Assembly: GCA_022393335.1 (NCBI GenBank)
Contig: JAJEKB010020998.1
Span: forward strand, 1-64,000
Direction of reading: 5' to 3'
Source: Macrotrachela quadricornifera
Lineage: Eukaryota; Rotifera; Eurotatoria; Philodinida; Philodinidae
DNA length: 64,000 nt
The position numbers and the translations under genes are program-made. The notes beneath the pieces were generated by a model. That model saw nothing but the letters and a program-made list of their open reading frames with translations. It was not told where the DNA came from and ran no database searches. Shown here one piece after another: positions 35,695-47,332 of the stretch; position 1 is the first letter of the stretch; each line of letters begins with the position of its first letter.

Positions 35695-38600
35695 ATGGAA
35701 ACTAAGAATACAATTTCAGCAACAATAGAAGGACCAATGCATCATACCAACACGATGTCACGACGAGCTCCGTATGCTCGGCATATTCAAAATTTCCTAT
35801 TGATCTGGCTTGACAGCAGTATTGATGAAGTTAAAAATGCCGATTATATCAATACAATTACCAAATTACGAGCAGTTGTGAATACTGTACATAAATTTAC
35901 CACAGTGGATGAATGTGTTAAATTCCTCAACAGTATTAAAGAAGAAAACACATTTATGATTTCGTCGGGTGCACTTGGAGAAACAACAGTACCTGTTGTT
36001 CACGAAATGTCACAAGTCAGTAGAATCTATATTTTTTGTGAAAACAAAGCTCGTCATGAGCTATGGGCAAAAAATTGGCCAAAGGTCAAAGGTGTATTCA
36101 CAGATATTAAACCAATCTGTGAAGCATTGAAACACGCTGCCTATGAGTGTGATCAAAACACTATTTCGATGAGCTTTGTAGCCACGAATGGTGACGTAAC
36201 AAATAAAAATCTTGATCACCTCGATCAATCCTTTATGTATACTCAAATACTAAAGGAAATTCTACTAACAATTGATTTCGATGAACAACATATTGAAGAA
36301 TTCATTACCTACTGTCGCCAACAGTTGGCTGGTAATATAAGCGAATTAAAAAATGTCGACAAATTCGAACGAGAATATCGTAAACATCTTCCAATCTGGT
36401 GGTATACTTATCAATGTTTTCTTTACTCAATGTTAAATCGTGCTTTACGAATGATGGAAGTGGACCTCATCGTAACTATGGGCTTCTTCGTTAAAGATCT
36501 TCACAAACATATTGAACAACTTCACTCCGCACAATATGCTGAACTTCCTCATTCGAACACATTTATCGTATATCGTGGTCAAGGTCTTTTACAAACAGAC
36601 TTTGATAAATTATTCAAAACACAAGGTGGACTAATATCTTTTAATAATTTCTTATCCACCAGTATGAATCGACTAGTATCTCTTAGTTTTGCTCGTCAAA
36701 CAATGGAAACTACTGAATTATTAGGCATTTTATTCGTCATGAAAATTGATCCATCTATACCGTCAACACCCTTCGCCAACGTTCGCGATATTAGCTGTTA
36801 TCAAGGTGAAGAAGAAATTCTCTTCTCCATGCACTCGATCTTTCGAATTCAAGATATAACACAAATTGACAACAACAATCGCCTCTGGGAAGTAAAACTC
36901 ACACTAACAAGTGATAATGATCCTGAATTGCATAGTTTGACTGAACAGATACGCAAAGAAACATATCCAGATGCAAAAGCATGGGACCGAATGGTTGAAC
37001 TACTAATTAAACTTGCACAGTATAATAAAGCTCAACAATTGTGTGAAATTATGCTTGAGCATAAACCTGATGAGAGCGAGGAAGCAATTATTTATCATAG
37101 GCTTGGAATGATCGAAACTGCTCAAGGAGACTATACACAAGCCATTGTATATTATGAAAAATCAATTGAAACAAATGAAAAGATTTACTCTCCTACACAC
37201 TCCAATTTATCTGCTTCTTACAGTAATATTGGTACCGTATATTACAGAATGGGTGATTATTCAAAAGCACTTTCATCTCATGAAAAAGCAGTTGAAATTC
37301 TACTAGCAACTGTTCCTCAAAACCATGCTGATTTGGCTATTTCTTACAATAATATTGGTTTGGTGTATGACAAAATGGGTGATTCATCGAAAGCACTTTC
37401 ATATTACGAAAAAGCACTTGAAATCAAACAAAAAAATCTTCCCCAAAATCATCCTAGTTTGGCCAATTCTTACAATAATACTGGTTTGATTTATGACAGC
37501 ATGCGTGATTCGTTGAAAGCCCTTTCATTTTTTGAAAAAGCACTTGAAATCGACGAAAAAACTCTTCCTAAAAATCATCCTCATTTGGCTACTTCTTATA
37601 CTAATATTGGTTCGGTATATGACAGAATGGGTGATTATTCAAAAGCACTTTCATATTTTGAAAAAGCACTTGAAATCAAACATAAAACTCTTTCTGAAAA
37701 TCATCCGAGTTTGGCTACTTCTTATAAAAGTATTGGTTCGGTGTATGACAAAATGAGTAATTATTCAAAAGCACTCTCATATTATGAAAAAGACCTCAAA
37801 ATTCTAAAACAAACTCTTCCAGAGAATCATTCTGATTTGGCCACTTCTTATACTAATAATGGTTCGGTATATGACAGAATGGGTAATTATTCAAACGCAC
37901 TTTCATATTACCAAAAAGCACTTGAAATTAAACAAAAAACTCTTCCAGAAAATCATCCGAGTTTGGCTTCGTCTTACTATAATATTGGTTCAATGCATGA
38001 CAAAATGGGTAATTATTCAAAAGCACTTTCATTTTATGAAAAAGATCTTGAGATTCTAAAAACAGCTCTTCCTGAGAATCATCCTGACTTGGCCACTTCT
38101 TATACTAATAATGGTTCAGTGTATTCTAAAATGAGTGATCATTCAAAAGCACTTTCATATTTTGAAAAAGCACTTGAAATACAACAAAAAACTCTTTCTG
38201 AAAATCATCCGAGTTTCGCTGCGTCTTACTATAATATTGGTTCAATGCATGCCAAAATGGGTGACTATTCAAAAGCACTTTTATTTTATGAAAAAGACCT
38301 TGAAATCTCAAGAAAAACTCTTCCTGAAAGTCATCCTGATTTGCTTAGTTCTTACAATAATATTGGTTCAATGCATGACAAAATGGGTGATTATTCAAAA
38401 GCACTATCATGTTATGAAAAAGCACTTAAAATTTTAAAAGAAACTCTTCCTGAGAATCATCCTGATTTGGCTATATCTTATAATAATATTGGTTCAATGC
38501 ATGAGAAAATGGGTGATTATTCAAAAGCACTTTCATATTATGAAAAAGCACTTGAAATCAAACAAAAAAATCTTCCTCAAAATCATCCAAGTTTGCCCAA

Positions 38601-39771
38601 TTCTTACAATAACATTGGATCGGCGTATTCCAAAATAGGTGATTATTCAAAAGCATTTTCGTATTATGAAAAAGCACGTGAAATCGAAGAAAAAACTTTT
38701 CCTCGAAATCATACGATGGTGGGTAAATCTTACGATAAAATTGGTTTGATGTATTCGAAAATGGGTGATTATTCAAAAGCACTTGCATATTATGAAAAAG
38801 ACCTTGAAATTTCAAAAAAAGCTTTTCCTAAAAATCATCCTGATTTGGTTATTTCTTACGATAAAATTAGTTCGGTATATGACAGAATGGGTGATTATTC
38901 AAAAGCACTTGCATATTACGAAAAAGCACTTGAAATCAAGCAGAAAACTCATTCTGAAAATCATCGGAGTTTCGCTGGGTCTTACTACAATATTGGTTCA
39001 ATGCATGACAAAATGGGTGATTATTCAAAAGCACTTTCATATTATGAAAAAGATCTTAAAATTTTAAAAGAAACTCTTCCTGAGAATCATCCTGATTTGG
39101 CTATATCTTACAATAATATTGGTTCAATGCATGAGAAAATGGGTGATTATTCAAAAGCACTTTCATATTATGAAAAAGCATATGAAATACAACAAAAAAC
39201 TCTTCTTAAAAATCATCCTGATTTTACTATTTCTTACGATAACATTGGTTCGGTATATGACAGAATGGGTGATTATTCAAAAGCACTTTCATATTATGAA
39301 AAAGCACGTGAAATCAAACAAAAAAATCTTCCTCAAAATCATCCCATGATGGCTATGTCTTACGATAAAATTGGTTCGGTGTACTGTAAAATGAGTGATT
39401 ATTCAAAAGCACTTTCATCTCATGAAGAAGCACTTAAAATTCTAGAAGCTTTTCCTCAAAATGCTCCTGAGTTGGCTATTTGTTACAATAATATTGGTTT
39501 GGTGTATGACGAAATGGGTGATTTTTCAAAAGCAGTTTCATCTCATGAAAAGGCGCGTGAAATACGACAAAAATATCTTCCTGAAAAACATCCTGATTTG
39601 GCTCAATCTTACAATAATATTGGTCTGGTGTATTCCAAAATGGATGATTATTCGAAAGCACTTTCATTTTATGAACGTGCTCTTGATATAGGACAAAGTG
39701 TACTACCGGAAAATCACCCACATCTTCAAATATATAAGAAAAACGTTGAAATTGTAAAAGAGAAATTGTAA
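35695..39771 (+). CDS. ADP-ribosyltransferase (ART) fused to 21 kinesin-light-chain-type TPRs
   Basis: This intronless gene encodes 1358 residues. Residues 30-165 form an N-terminal region with a conserved look (ITKLRAVVNTVHKF, FMISSGALGET, YIFCENKARHELWAK) that I recall in many bdelloid proteins but cannot name. Residues ~230-405 match a mono-ADP-ribosyltransferase of the R-S-E class: R294 in VYRGQG, the STS at 321-323 in FLSTSMNR, and E372-x-E374 in YQGEEEILF. This class transfers ADP-ribose from NAD to protein arginines. From about residue 466 to 1347 come 21 TPRs of 42 residues (one of 41), each like YNNIGSVYDKMGDYSKALSY plus an ENHP-type linker. TPRs would present partners to the catalytic domain. 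There is no signal peptide or TM segment, so it is probably cytosolic. The start is the first ATG after a TATA box. Function beyond the fold is inference. Confidence 0.9.
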   Translation: METKNTISATIEGPMHHTNTMSRRAPYARHIQNFLLIWLDSSIDEVKNADYINTITKLRAVVNTVHKFTTVDECVKFLNSIKEENTFMISSGALGETTVPVVHEMSQVSRIYIFCENKARHELWAKNWPKVKGVFTDIKPICEALKHAAYECDQNTISMSFVATNGDVTNKNLDHLDQSFMYTQILKEILLTIDFDEQHIEEFITYCRQQLAGNISELKNVDKFEREYRKHLPIWWYTYQCFLYSMLNRALRMMEVDLIVTMGFFVKDLHKHIEQLHSAQYAELPHSNTFIVYRGQGLLQTDFDKLFKTQGGLISFNNFLSTSMNRLVSLSFARQTMETTELLGILFVMKIDPSIPSTPFANVRDISCYQGEEEILFSMHSIFRIQDITQIDNNNRLWEVKLTLTSDNDPELHSLTEQIRKETYPDAKAWDRMVELLIKLAQYNKAQQLCEIMLEHKPDESEEAIIYHRLGMIETAQGDYTQAIVYYEKSIETNEKIYSPTHSNLSASYSNIGTVYYRMGDYSKALSSHEKAVEILLATVPQNHADLAISYNNIGLVYDKMGDSSKALSYYEKALEIKQKNLPQNHPSLANSYNNTGLIYDSMRDSLKALSFFEKALEIDEKTLPKNHPHLATSYTNIGSVYDRMGDYSKALSYFEKALEIKHKTLSENHPSLATSYKSIGSVYDKMSNYSKALSYYEKDLKILKQTLPENHSDLATSYTNNGSVYDRMGNYSNALSYYQKALEIKQKTLPENHPSLASSYYNIGSMHDKMGNYSKALSFYEKDLEILKTALPENHPDLATSYTNNGSVYSKMSDHSKALSYFEKALEIQQKTLSENHPSFAASYYNIGSMHAKMGDYSKALLFYEKDLEISRKTLPESHPDLLSSYNNIGSMHDKMGDYSKALSCYEKALKILKETLPENHPDLAISYNNIGSMHEKMGDYSKALSYYEKALEIKQKNLPQNHPSLPNSYNNIGSAYSKIGDYSKAFSYYEKAREIEEKTFPRNHTMVGKSYDKIGLMYSKMGDYSKALAYYEKDLEISKKAFPKNHPDLVISYDKISSVYDRMGDYSKALAYYEKALEIKQKTHSENHRSFAGSYYNIGSMHDKMGDYSKALSYYEKDLKILKETLPENHPDLAISYNNIGSMHEKMGDYSKALSYYEKAYEIQQKTLLKNHPDFTISYDNIGSVYDRMGDYSKALSYYEKAREIKQKNLPQNHPMMAMSYDKIGSVYCKMSDYSKALSSHEEALKILEAFPQNAPELAICYNNIGLVYDEMGDFSKAVSSHEKAREIRQKYLPEKHPDLAQSYNNIGLVYSKMDDYSKALSFYERALDIGQSVLPENHPHLQIYKKNVEIVKEKL
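37090..39738 (+). repeat. DNA-level 126-bp tandem repeat encoding the TPRs
   Basis: Twenty-one units of 126 bp (one of 123) encode the TPR array. GGTGATTATTCAAAAGCACT recurs almost unchanged. The repeats make long shadow frames on the other frames and on the minus strand between about 37530 and 39790; these are not genes. Some units are more alike in pairs: units 7-8, 9-10 and 15-16, and units 11-12 against 16-17. Confidence 0.9.
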
Positions 39772-39798
39772 GCGTGTGTTGTTTGTTCAAATCTGGGA

Positions 39799-39817
39799 AA
39801 TAAAGTTTCGAAATAAA
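39799..39817 (+). terminator. Two polyadenylation signals after the ART-TPR gene
   Basis: AATAAA occurs at 39799-39804 and again at 39812-39817, 28 and 41 nt past the stop codon. Confidence 0.6.
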
Positions 39818-41130
39818 AATGAAGATTATTTTTTGTTAATCAAAATATATGCGAGCGCGCGTACAAAGAAATTCTGTTAAGTTGAAAGAAGATAATGAGA
39901 CGATGGCAAGTGGCCAGGTAACCTATACAGAGACAAACATAGATATACATATATATATATCTATATATATAAAGAAGAAAGTTTGTGTGTTTGTTCGCTA
40001 TACATTCAGCCCCTATAAAAGCTACGATCACTAAACTTTCCACGATGCATACCCAGGCCCGAAGGGTGAGGATGAGGGTGTGGGTGGGATATCACACATA
40101 TAGTGCTGTAATAGCTAACAATGCCAAGGTTTCTACGATGGTTTTTTGAGTTGAGAGGTAATTTTAAAGAGGGTTCTCACCAATAATAGGGGTGGGAAGT
40201 GGCGTCTGTGTGAAATTTCACTGAAGTTATAACGCACTGAATTTTGCGTCAATGTTCCAAAAATTTAGCGAATTTGTTATGATTCTAAAATTAATCATTT
40301 TTTATCGGTAATTCTTTGGTCTAAATGTGAAAATCGAGGGTTTCTAATAGATTATGAGAGAAAAATGTATACGAGTGCTTCTTAGATTCACAACTATGGC
40401 GTATCCATTTGTTTTCTATGACTCACAGAAATAGCGTATTTGTTCTTTTTCTTGACTCAACGATGACGTATCTATGTATATAGAGAAGAATGTTTGTCTG
40501 TTTGCTATGTATTGAGTCCCTGTAATAGCTAGCATCACAAAACTTCATTCAAGTCGTAAGAGACCGTGATGTTACTCACTTTCTAATCAAATGACGCAGC
40601 TCAATACAAATTTGAGAGTGATCGTGTCCAGCGTGGATGCGAGTGAGGATGGCAGTTTGAGCCCGATGAGAATAGTCCTGTTGAAGATGCGTGATGCATG
40701 CCGGTAAACGTCCGGTCTAAGAGGTTTCAGGTGTGACGCGAAAATTTCTGTTGCAGATGGTTCATCCACAGTGGGAACAGTCCTGTAGAAGACGTGTTAT
40801 GTACAGCAGAAAAAGTCAGGTTGAAGATGCAAAACTTGAACTATATTCTCTTTGCAGCGGGTACCTCCGCTAGCATATATATATATATATATGAAAAGGC
40901 ATATGTATGATATTACGATGTACACAGCGTAGTTTGTGGTTTTCAACGAGAAGAATATCTCTGTGTTGGACATACGGGTATTCGACAGGCTTCGCAAAAG
41001 AAAAGAAGATAAAAGAAGAAAGAATTCTTTATTAATATATTCGATGAATCCATGAAGAATCTACCACTTTTTGGAAGAAGTTTTCTTTCAATCTTTTTCA
41101 TGCAAAATGCCGGTATGGTCTAGAAAAAGT
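39818..41130. other. Intergenic stretch without a supported gene
   Basis: TA-rich simple repeats lie at about 39945-39973 and 40880-40892. Two loosely related segments (about 39980-40035 and 40490-40550) share TGTTTG-GCTAT and CCCTRTAAWAGCTA motifs, suggesting an old direct duplication. No protein is recognised. Confidence 0.45.
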
Positions 41131-44100
41131 TTTTGATGAAAAAAAATCAAACCATTTCAATTGAAGATTTTGAGTTCTCGATCTTTTTCTCGGAACTCCT
41201 ATGGTACATTTTCAAAGATAGAGAGTGTGTCAGAAAAAAAGCTTGTAAATTCTTCAAAAGTGACTTTTCTAGGGTTTTCTGGTTCTAGAACATATGAAAG
41301 ACATTTAGAAGCACTTTTGCCGAAAATTAAATCATACGCTTTCTATCGAAAGTCCTCAGTTCTGGGTCAGTTTCTCTGAATACAACGGTGACGACTAATT
41401 AATATGAAGGATACTCTTCTTTCTCAAGAAATACAATGACTATAATCATAGTATGTTCTCAGGGCAGTGTCAAGCTAGTGGGTTTGGCCAGATAACTAGG
41501 AGCAATGCCGATAGATCATTGCGCAGAAGTCAGATTGTAGGGTCAAAGGAAGCAACACTATGTATTGGTAAATTTTCGATCTCGTTATAAGGACATCTTT
41601 AGATGTGAAGTCTTCTGTATAAACATCGTGATTTCAAATGAATAAGATTACGAGATGAATCATCGAACATTGGAAAGGATCGATTGCACGTTGGTACTTC
41701 TCCTTATTTCGTTGTTTTAAAAATTGTATCTCAATGCTGTTACGACATGGATCTAGTTATGTCATAATGGTTTTATCCATGTGTTCGTTCTCTTTCTTTC
41801 TTTCTTTATATATATTGTTGTCATACAGTTGATTCTTGTCTTTCGTTCTGTCTGATATTTTCCCTTATCTGTTCTCTTGGTTTTTTCCTGAGTAATCATT
41901 TTTCTTTGATGTCATATCTCAGGAATTTTCTCATAGTATTATGATGTAGTTAAATATTCAACCATTGATTTAATCTGGTATAAATACCACCTGTTTTTTC
42001 GCATGAGAGAGATTCGTTTTACTAAATTAATAAACATACTGTAAAACCTATTTGATATTGGTATAACAAATGCCAAAACGAAAGTATTGTAAACATCCGA
42101 CGAAACATGCAAACTCTACATGTGGACCAAAAGGAGTAGTGTCTGTATCGTCATAGCTATCGATGCTTTTGGTTTCTCGGTATGATACGGTTGTCGATCG
42201 AATTCGCTGATTATGTCCAAGATGTCGTGCATTTGAATGGATCAAAATGATGACTCGCTATGTACGAATGACGAAGTTGTCAACCATATTTGAATTATTG
42301 AACATAGATTTGATTCATGACAAGTATTTTCGTAAATGTCTTCAAGATTTTCTGAAAGGCTTCTTCACCTTAGATCGGCGGTATCTCCAATTCAAGTTGA
42401 AGTTGATGAAGTAAATAGAAAACTTCATTGGTTGTATGATGTATTCGATAGGAAGCTTCAAGTCTCGCATTATCCAAATCATCACGGACTCAGGATCTCT
42501 GAGTCAAACGAGCTGTTGAATGGTCTGAAAAAATTATTCGCTGAGAGTGATGCCGATGAACAAGTTCGTCTGATGACAATTGTTTCCAAGGAATGGGGTG
42601 GACAAAAGATCAAAAAATGGTGCGTATTCTATCATCAGTTCTCTGGATCTCTTCGCATTTCTTCAACCATATCTCATCAGAAACTTCTTTCATTTCTCAG
42701 ATTCCAATCAAATCAAAATCAAGCTCCACGATCTCTCATTCTTCGGAAAAACAAAAGGATGCTAACTTATCCACAATGTCTACGAGGAAATATACCTTTA
42801 TCTAATACAACGATTGACGCTATGGTCAACTTCTATTGTGAAGATGATATTAGTCGAATCTCGTCTAATTTCAAAGACACAATTAAAATCAATGGACAAT
42901 CATTGGTAATTCGATTTTTAGAAAAGACTGTCATGGATACCTACCAAATATTCAATGAACGACATCCTGGAACTGTTGCAAGATCAACTTTCAATGCCCT
43001 TCGACCACGGAAAATAAAGAGTGAAACCTAGATTCATTACAGGCTTGGAACAACTACTAACAAAAATGTACCGGTACACTTTCTTTATCAGTTTATGACA
43101 AGATCAATATGAAGGATCTGATCACTCAAATGGCTTGCACTGTCTCGAATGAAAAGTACTTTAATGATGAATGTGATGATTGCCCAACGAAAAGCATCAC
43201 AAATATTCTCACTGATAACAATATAATGGATTTGGATGACGAATGCTCATGGAATTTATGGAAGAAAGTCAATAATAAGTTCGACCTTTAACAGATGTCT
43301 GGCTCAGTTGACTCTCTACTCACGGAAATTGAAGAAAGGTGGTCCGCATTCTTGCTTCACACGTACAGTAATCATGCGTTGTCAATCAACGGACAAGACT
43401 TTTTTTGTGGCACAAATCGATTTTTTGATGAATTATACATTGATACGTCAGCGTGAAGTTCAGCAAAGATTTTTTAGTGAACATCAAGACACCTTGTTTA
43501 TAATTCATCTGACTATTGGGCAAGAGCAACGAAACTTGGTGATCATCAGTAATTATATGGAACATACAACAACATTTGCTTACTGCGCACAAAAACTTCA
43601 CGTCCAGTTTGTCAAGAAGAACTTTCCACTGGTAAAAAAGATCAGTTATCTTAGGTAGATCTTACCCTTGTTACATACGAAAACCCTTTATTAGAGTCTA
43701 TGTACTATATCAATCCTCTTCTCTCTTCTAGTGATGGTGCAATTGCTCATTTTAAAAACAATGCCAGCATTTTGAACCTCACTCATCATAAGACTGACTT
43801 CGATTTGGAGGCTTGTTGGACGTTTACAGCTCCTGGGCATGGGAAAGGAGCTGGTGACGGCATTGATACAGTACTGAAATCCACCGCCAGACGTGCTACT
43901 TTTTCCAAGAACATTCTCTTATCGACCGCAAAGGATTTCTACGAATCCTCAAAGAAACAACGATTCGAAACAGCAAAAAGATCGAACAAAGATATTCCAG
44001 GTATTCATGTCTTTTATCTGGAAGCAGATGAGATGGAAAAAGACAAAGACAGCTATCTGAGATCTAGAAGCGAAAAATTTCGAACATCAGGTAAAGAAGA

Positions 44101-44913
44101 ACCTTTTCTTTTATTCCTTATTACCCGTTTCGGTTTAGACACAACACAAGGAATTCGAATAATGCATGAATTCCAACCGATCAGCAATACAACGGTTCAA
44201 TGTCGTTTGACATCTCGATCAGCACAGATCAGAGCATTTTCTTTTAAATAATTTTCTCTTTCATGTCCTTTTCAATCGATCACATTTTGTGCAATAGAAT
44301 TTGGGAGCGATACCAGTATTCGGACACAGTAAAGACCTCTCTTGATTTCTTTCCATATCACATTTGTTCAGTCTCAACTTCATGACTTAAAGTGAATTCT
44401 CTCTCAACATTGTCCATTATCACATCGATAAAATATCTTGGACACTATTATATTTCTCACAAGTTCGACTGAGATTGATACGAGAAAGCTGATAGGGTGA
44501 TCATGGTGTCTGACTTCTGCACAACGAGCTATCGGCATTTCTCCTAGTGAACTAGGCAAAGTCATTAGGTCGACACTGTCCTAAGAGCATACTATGATTA
44601 TAGTTGTTGCATTCTTTGAGAAAGAAGAATATCATTCATATTAATTAGTCGTCACTGTTGTATTCAGAGAAAACGACACAGAACTGAGAACTTTCAATGG
44701 AAAGGATATGATTTGTTTTTCGACAAAAGTATCTTCTAGGTGTCTTTCATATGTTCCAAGACCAGAAAACCCTAAAAAAGTCACTTTTGAAGAATTTATA
44801 AGCTTTTTTTCTGACACATTCTCTACCTTTGAAAATGTACCATAGGAGTTCCGAGAAAAAGATCGAGAACTCAAAATCTTCAATTGAAAGGGTTTGATTT
44901 TTTTTCATCAAAA
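41131..44913 (+). mobile_element. 3.8-kb DNA transposon with ~400-bp terminal inverted repeats
   Basis: The left arm starts TTTTGATGAAAAAAAATC at 41131, and its inverse ends at 44913. The arms stay paired to about 41533 and 44509 (CAGAAGTCAG / CTGACTTCTG). The same short peptide frame (MKILSSRSFSRNSYGTFSK) can be read inward from both ends, which is a by-product of the inverted repeat. The central part encodes the broken transposase at 42336-44251. I could not fix a target-site duplication at these borders. Long TIRs with one transposase gene indicate a cut-and-paste element of a superfamily I cannot name. Confidence 0.8.
42336..44251 (+). pseudogene. Broken transposase-like protein of the 'HGKG' family
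   Basis: Four consecutive frames (42336-43031, 43109-43291, 43236-43658, 43700-44251) make one protein split by frame changes and stops. Matching blocks, in order, to a family I recall as widespread in eukaryotic repeats are: an N-terminal block with RNIPLSNTT-like and MVNFY segments, a CDDCP knuckle, VAQIDFLMNYT, a block ending VIISNYMEH, SSDGAIAHFKNN, and APGHGKGAGDGID near the end. Candidate catalytic acids are D in IDFLMN and D in SSDGA. The middle acid seems to be N in ISNYME, a likely inactivating change. Some breaks might be unrecognised introns. Family membership is from memory and the superfamily name is uncertain. Confidence 0.6.
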
Positions 44914-46159
44914 GAAGAGCAAAAGATAATATAAACTAAGAAGAGAAATGCGTGAAGCATTTGAATAATGTCATCAGAACAAAAATATTGACTCATGTTT
45001 GGAAAAAAACAAAATAAATAGAAAAAAAAACCTAGTAAAAGATCATATCCTAAAAGTATATGTATTTGGTTTTTTTCTAACATCAAGCAAAGAATCAAAA
45101 GAAAAGACAAAACTGTATGGTATATCGTGATGAAAAAAAAATGTGTGTAAAAACTATTCATCCATATTTGTCTCATGCGCATGTGTATGAAATAACACGG
45201 TTGGTTGATTTACGTAGATAAATATTACTTACAAAAAAACCAAGTAACCTCAATGAATATATTTTTACGTAAGATAGCATGTGTCTAACATCCATAAAAA
45301 CAATACTAACATATTCTATTATCAATTTTCATTGTAAGTGTATCTAATTATCTATATATCGATTTTTCTATGTAATACGACACTTCGGACATATCAAGTA
45401 TTTATTTCAGAATATAAAATAAATGTTTATATCACATTGTAGAGTGGATTCCAAAGGGTTGGAAAATATACTTTACTATTTTGAAGATCGTTTCTTTATA
45501 TCTATATAAGGTGTATACTAAGTATTAATTGCAGTTTTCTACATTACAGCAGATTTTATCGTACTTTGAACCTATTTATGCATTATAATGTGAACCTCCA
45601 ATATCCACTATCAAATGTTATTTAAATTGTCCTGTATAATTTTTCTGTGTAAAACCGAAGAAATTCTTCCCTTTTTATCTAGATGAAACTATTCTCGAAA
45701 TAGGACTTGATCCATATTGGTATAATAGCCTTACCAGAAGATCTTTTTTAAAGGTTGCCCCCTCTCCCTTCAAAATCAATCTCAGCTCAGATACATGTTA
45801 CAAAGATGAAATTTTCAGAGTTTCTTGTCATTTATATGAAGAGGCTGTGGTAAAATTTATAGCTCGATATTCTGACATTTGACAGATATATGAAGCAAAC
45901 AAGGATAAAAAAATAGCTCATCTCATCTCCAAAATACCTCTATGAACCCTCATTATATATAAATACATATTTTCTGTTTAACAGCTGATCTGTAGAGCTA
46001 GCCTACTTCGTAGCCCTTTTTTTTTTAAATTCTTACTTTTTAAGCGAAGAAAAGGGGTGACAAGTTGAATGGCTCAAAAAACCCTAAAAAATAGTTCTTT
46101 TTCCATAGAGATGGCTTCTTATGTAATAGTAAAAGGACTTATTTCAAGAAACGAGTCAC

Positions 46160-46169
46160 NNNNNNNNNN
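46160..46169. other. Assembly gap (10 Ns)
   Basis: Ten N characters. Such a short fixed run usually marks a scaffold join of unknown true size, so sequences on each side may not be adjacent. Confidence 0.98.
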
Positions 46170-46675
46170 TTGAATAGTTTTTCTTATGAATTTCAAAGAA
46201 CGAGAGAATGACGTAAGGGATTTCTGCTTTGATCACAAAAGCTTGACTCATGATGTGGTGATGGGAAGAAGGGGACGATGAATAATCGGTGGAAGATAAT
46301 GCAATGACAACTAGGTGCACTTATTATAAGTAGATTCTCGAACAGACTCAATATTTCGAAGAAAACTGAATCGCGTTGAATGTGTTAAGAAAAGTTCATT
46401 TATAATTTATTGATCATCACTGTTTTATCTTATATTTATAGAATTTTTTAATAAGAGCTACTATGATTATTGTGCAGAAAAGTTACGTTGAATTAATAAT
46501 AATCTCAAAAATGATAAATCTATCAGAAGTTTGTCAACTGATAAGTTAAATGTCCAATGAAATTTATGTTCAAATGGATGTTCTTGGTCACAAAATCATT
46601 AGTCAACAATTTCGTCTTTTATCTTTTCATATTCTTGATTTTCTTGCTTATCAGCCAAGATTCTGGATATTTGTC

Positions 46676-47332
46676 AACTACGAGATAACCCACAATGAGC
46701 CTCAAATCGAGTACTGATATCATAGGTAGATCGAGCTCAGTTAGTTGATCCCACAACGACCTGCAATGACCCATATTTTTTGCTAGTCAGTAGTCCCAAC
46801 ACATTTTTTCAATTTCTCATATGTTTATAAGTTTTACAAGGAGGAGTTTCTTTCTGTCTACCTCTCCATTTTGTCATCAAATGGAATGTTTCTTCATAAA
46901 ATAACAAGGTTTTATGACGAAGGCTGTAGAAAAGCAGAGCCTGATTTGTGTAGAGACAAGTCATCCTGGTGTAGCTAATTATTTTCAACCCGTTTAACGT
47001 ACATTAAGGAGAATTTTGTTCATGAAACCTTGTTTTTATATAAGAAAAACCAAACATTCCATTTGACGAAACAATGGAGAGTTAGATAGGAAGAAACTCA
47101 TCATTGTAAAACTTAGAAACACATGAAAAATTGAAAAAATAGGTTCCTCCTATTTTTCTTAGACTACAATATATACCTCGAATATTTCGAGTATGTATTT
47201 AACTCCAGATAGGACTGCTCACTAGCATAAAATATGGATCATTGTGGATTGTTGTGGAATCAACTCGCTGAACTCAATCCACCTATGGTATCAGTTCTCG
47301 ATTTGGGGCTCATTGTGGGTCATCTCGTAGTT
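46676..47332. mobile_element. Foldback element, ~650 bp
   Basis: AACTACGAGATAACCCACAA at the left is inverted, with small changes, as TTGTGGGTCATCTCGTAGTT at the right. Arms of about 250 bp include AATGAGCC / GGCTCATT and GGAATGTTTC / AACATTCC. No protein is encoded. Confidence 0.7.

Noticed and set aside
37532..39790. Many open frames of 60-105 codons in the other frames and on the minus strand, with a repeated look (e.g. MIIQKHFHILKKHLK)
   Set aside because: They are shadows of the 126-bp TPR repeat in other frames; the repeat keeps them open. The 1358-codon frame explains the sequence.
41161..41379. Frame MKILSSRSFSRNSYGTF as a gene, with a minus-strand twin at 44641-44883
   Set aside because: The twin frames are the two terminal inverted repeats of one transposon; no domain is recognised.
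43386..43601. Minus-strand frame of 71 codons
   Set aside because: It is antisense to the broken transposase and has no recognisable content.
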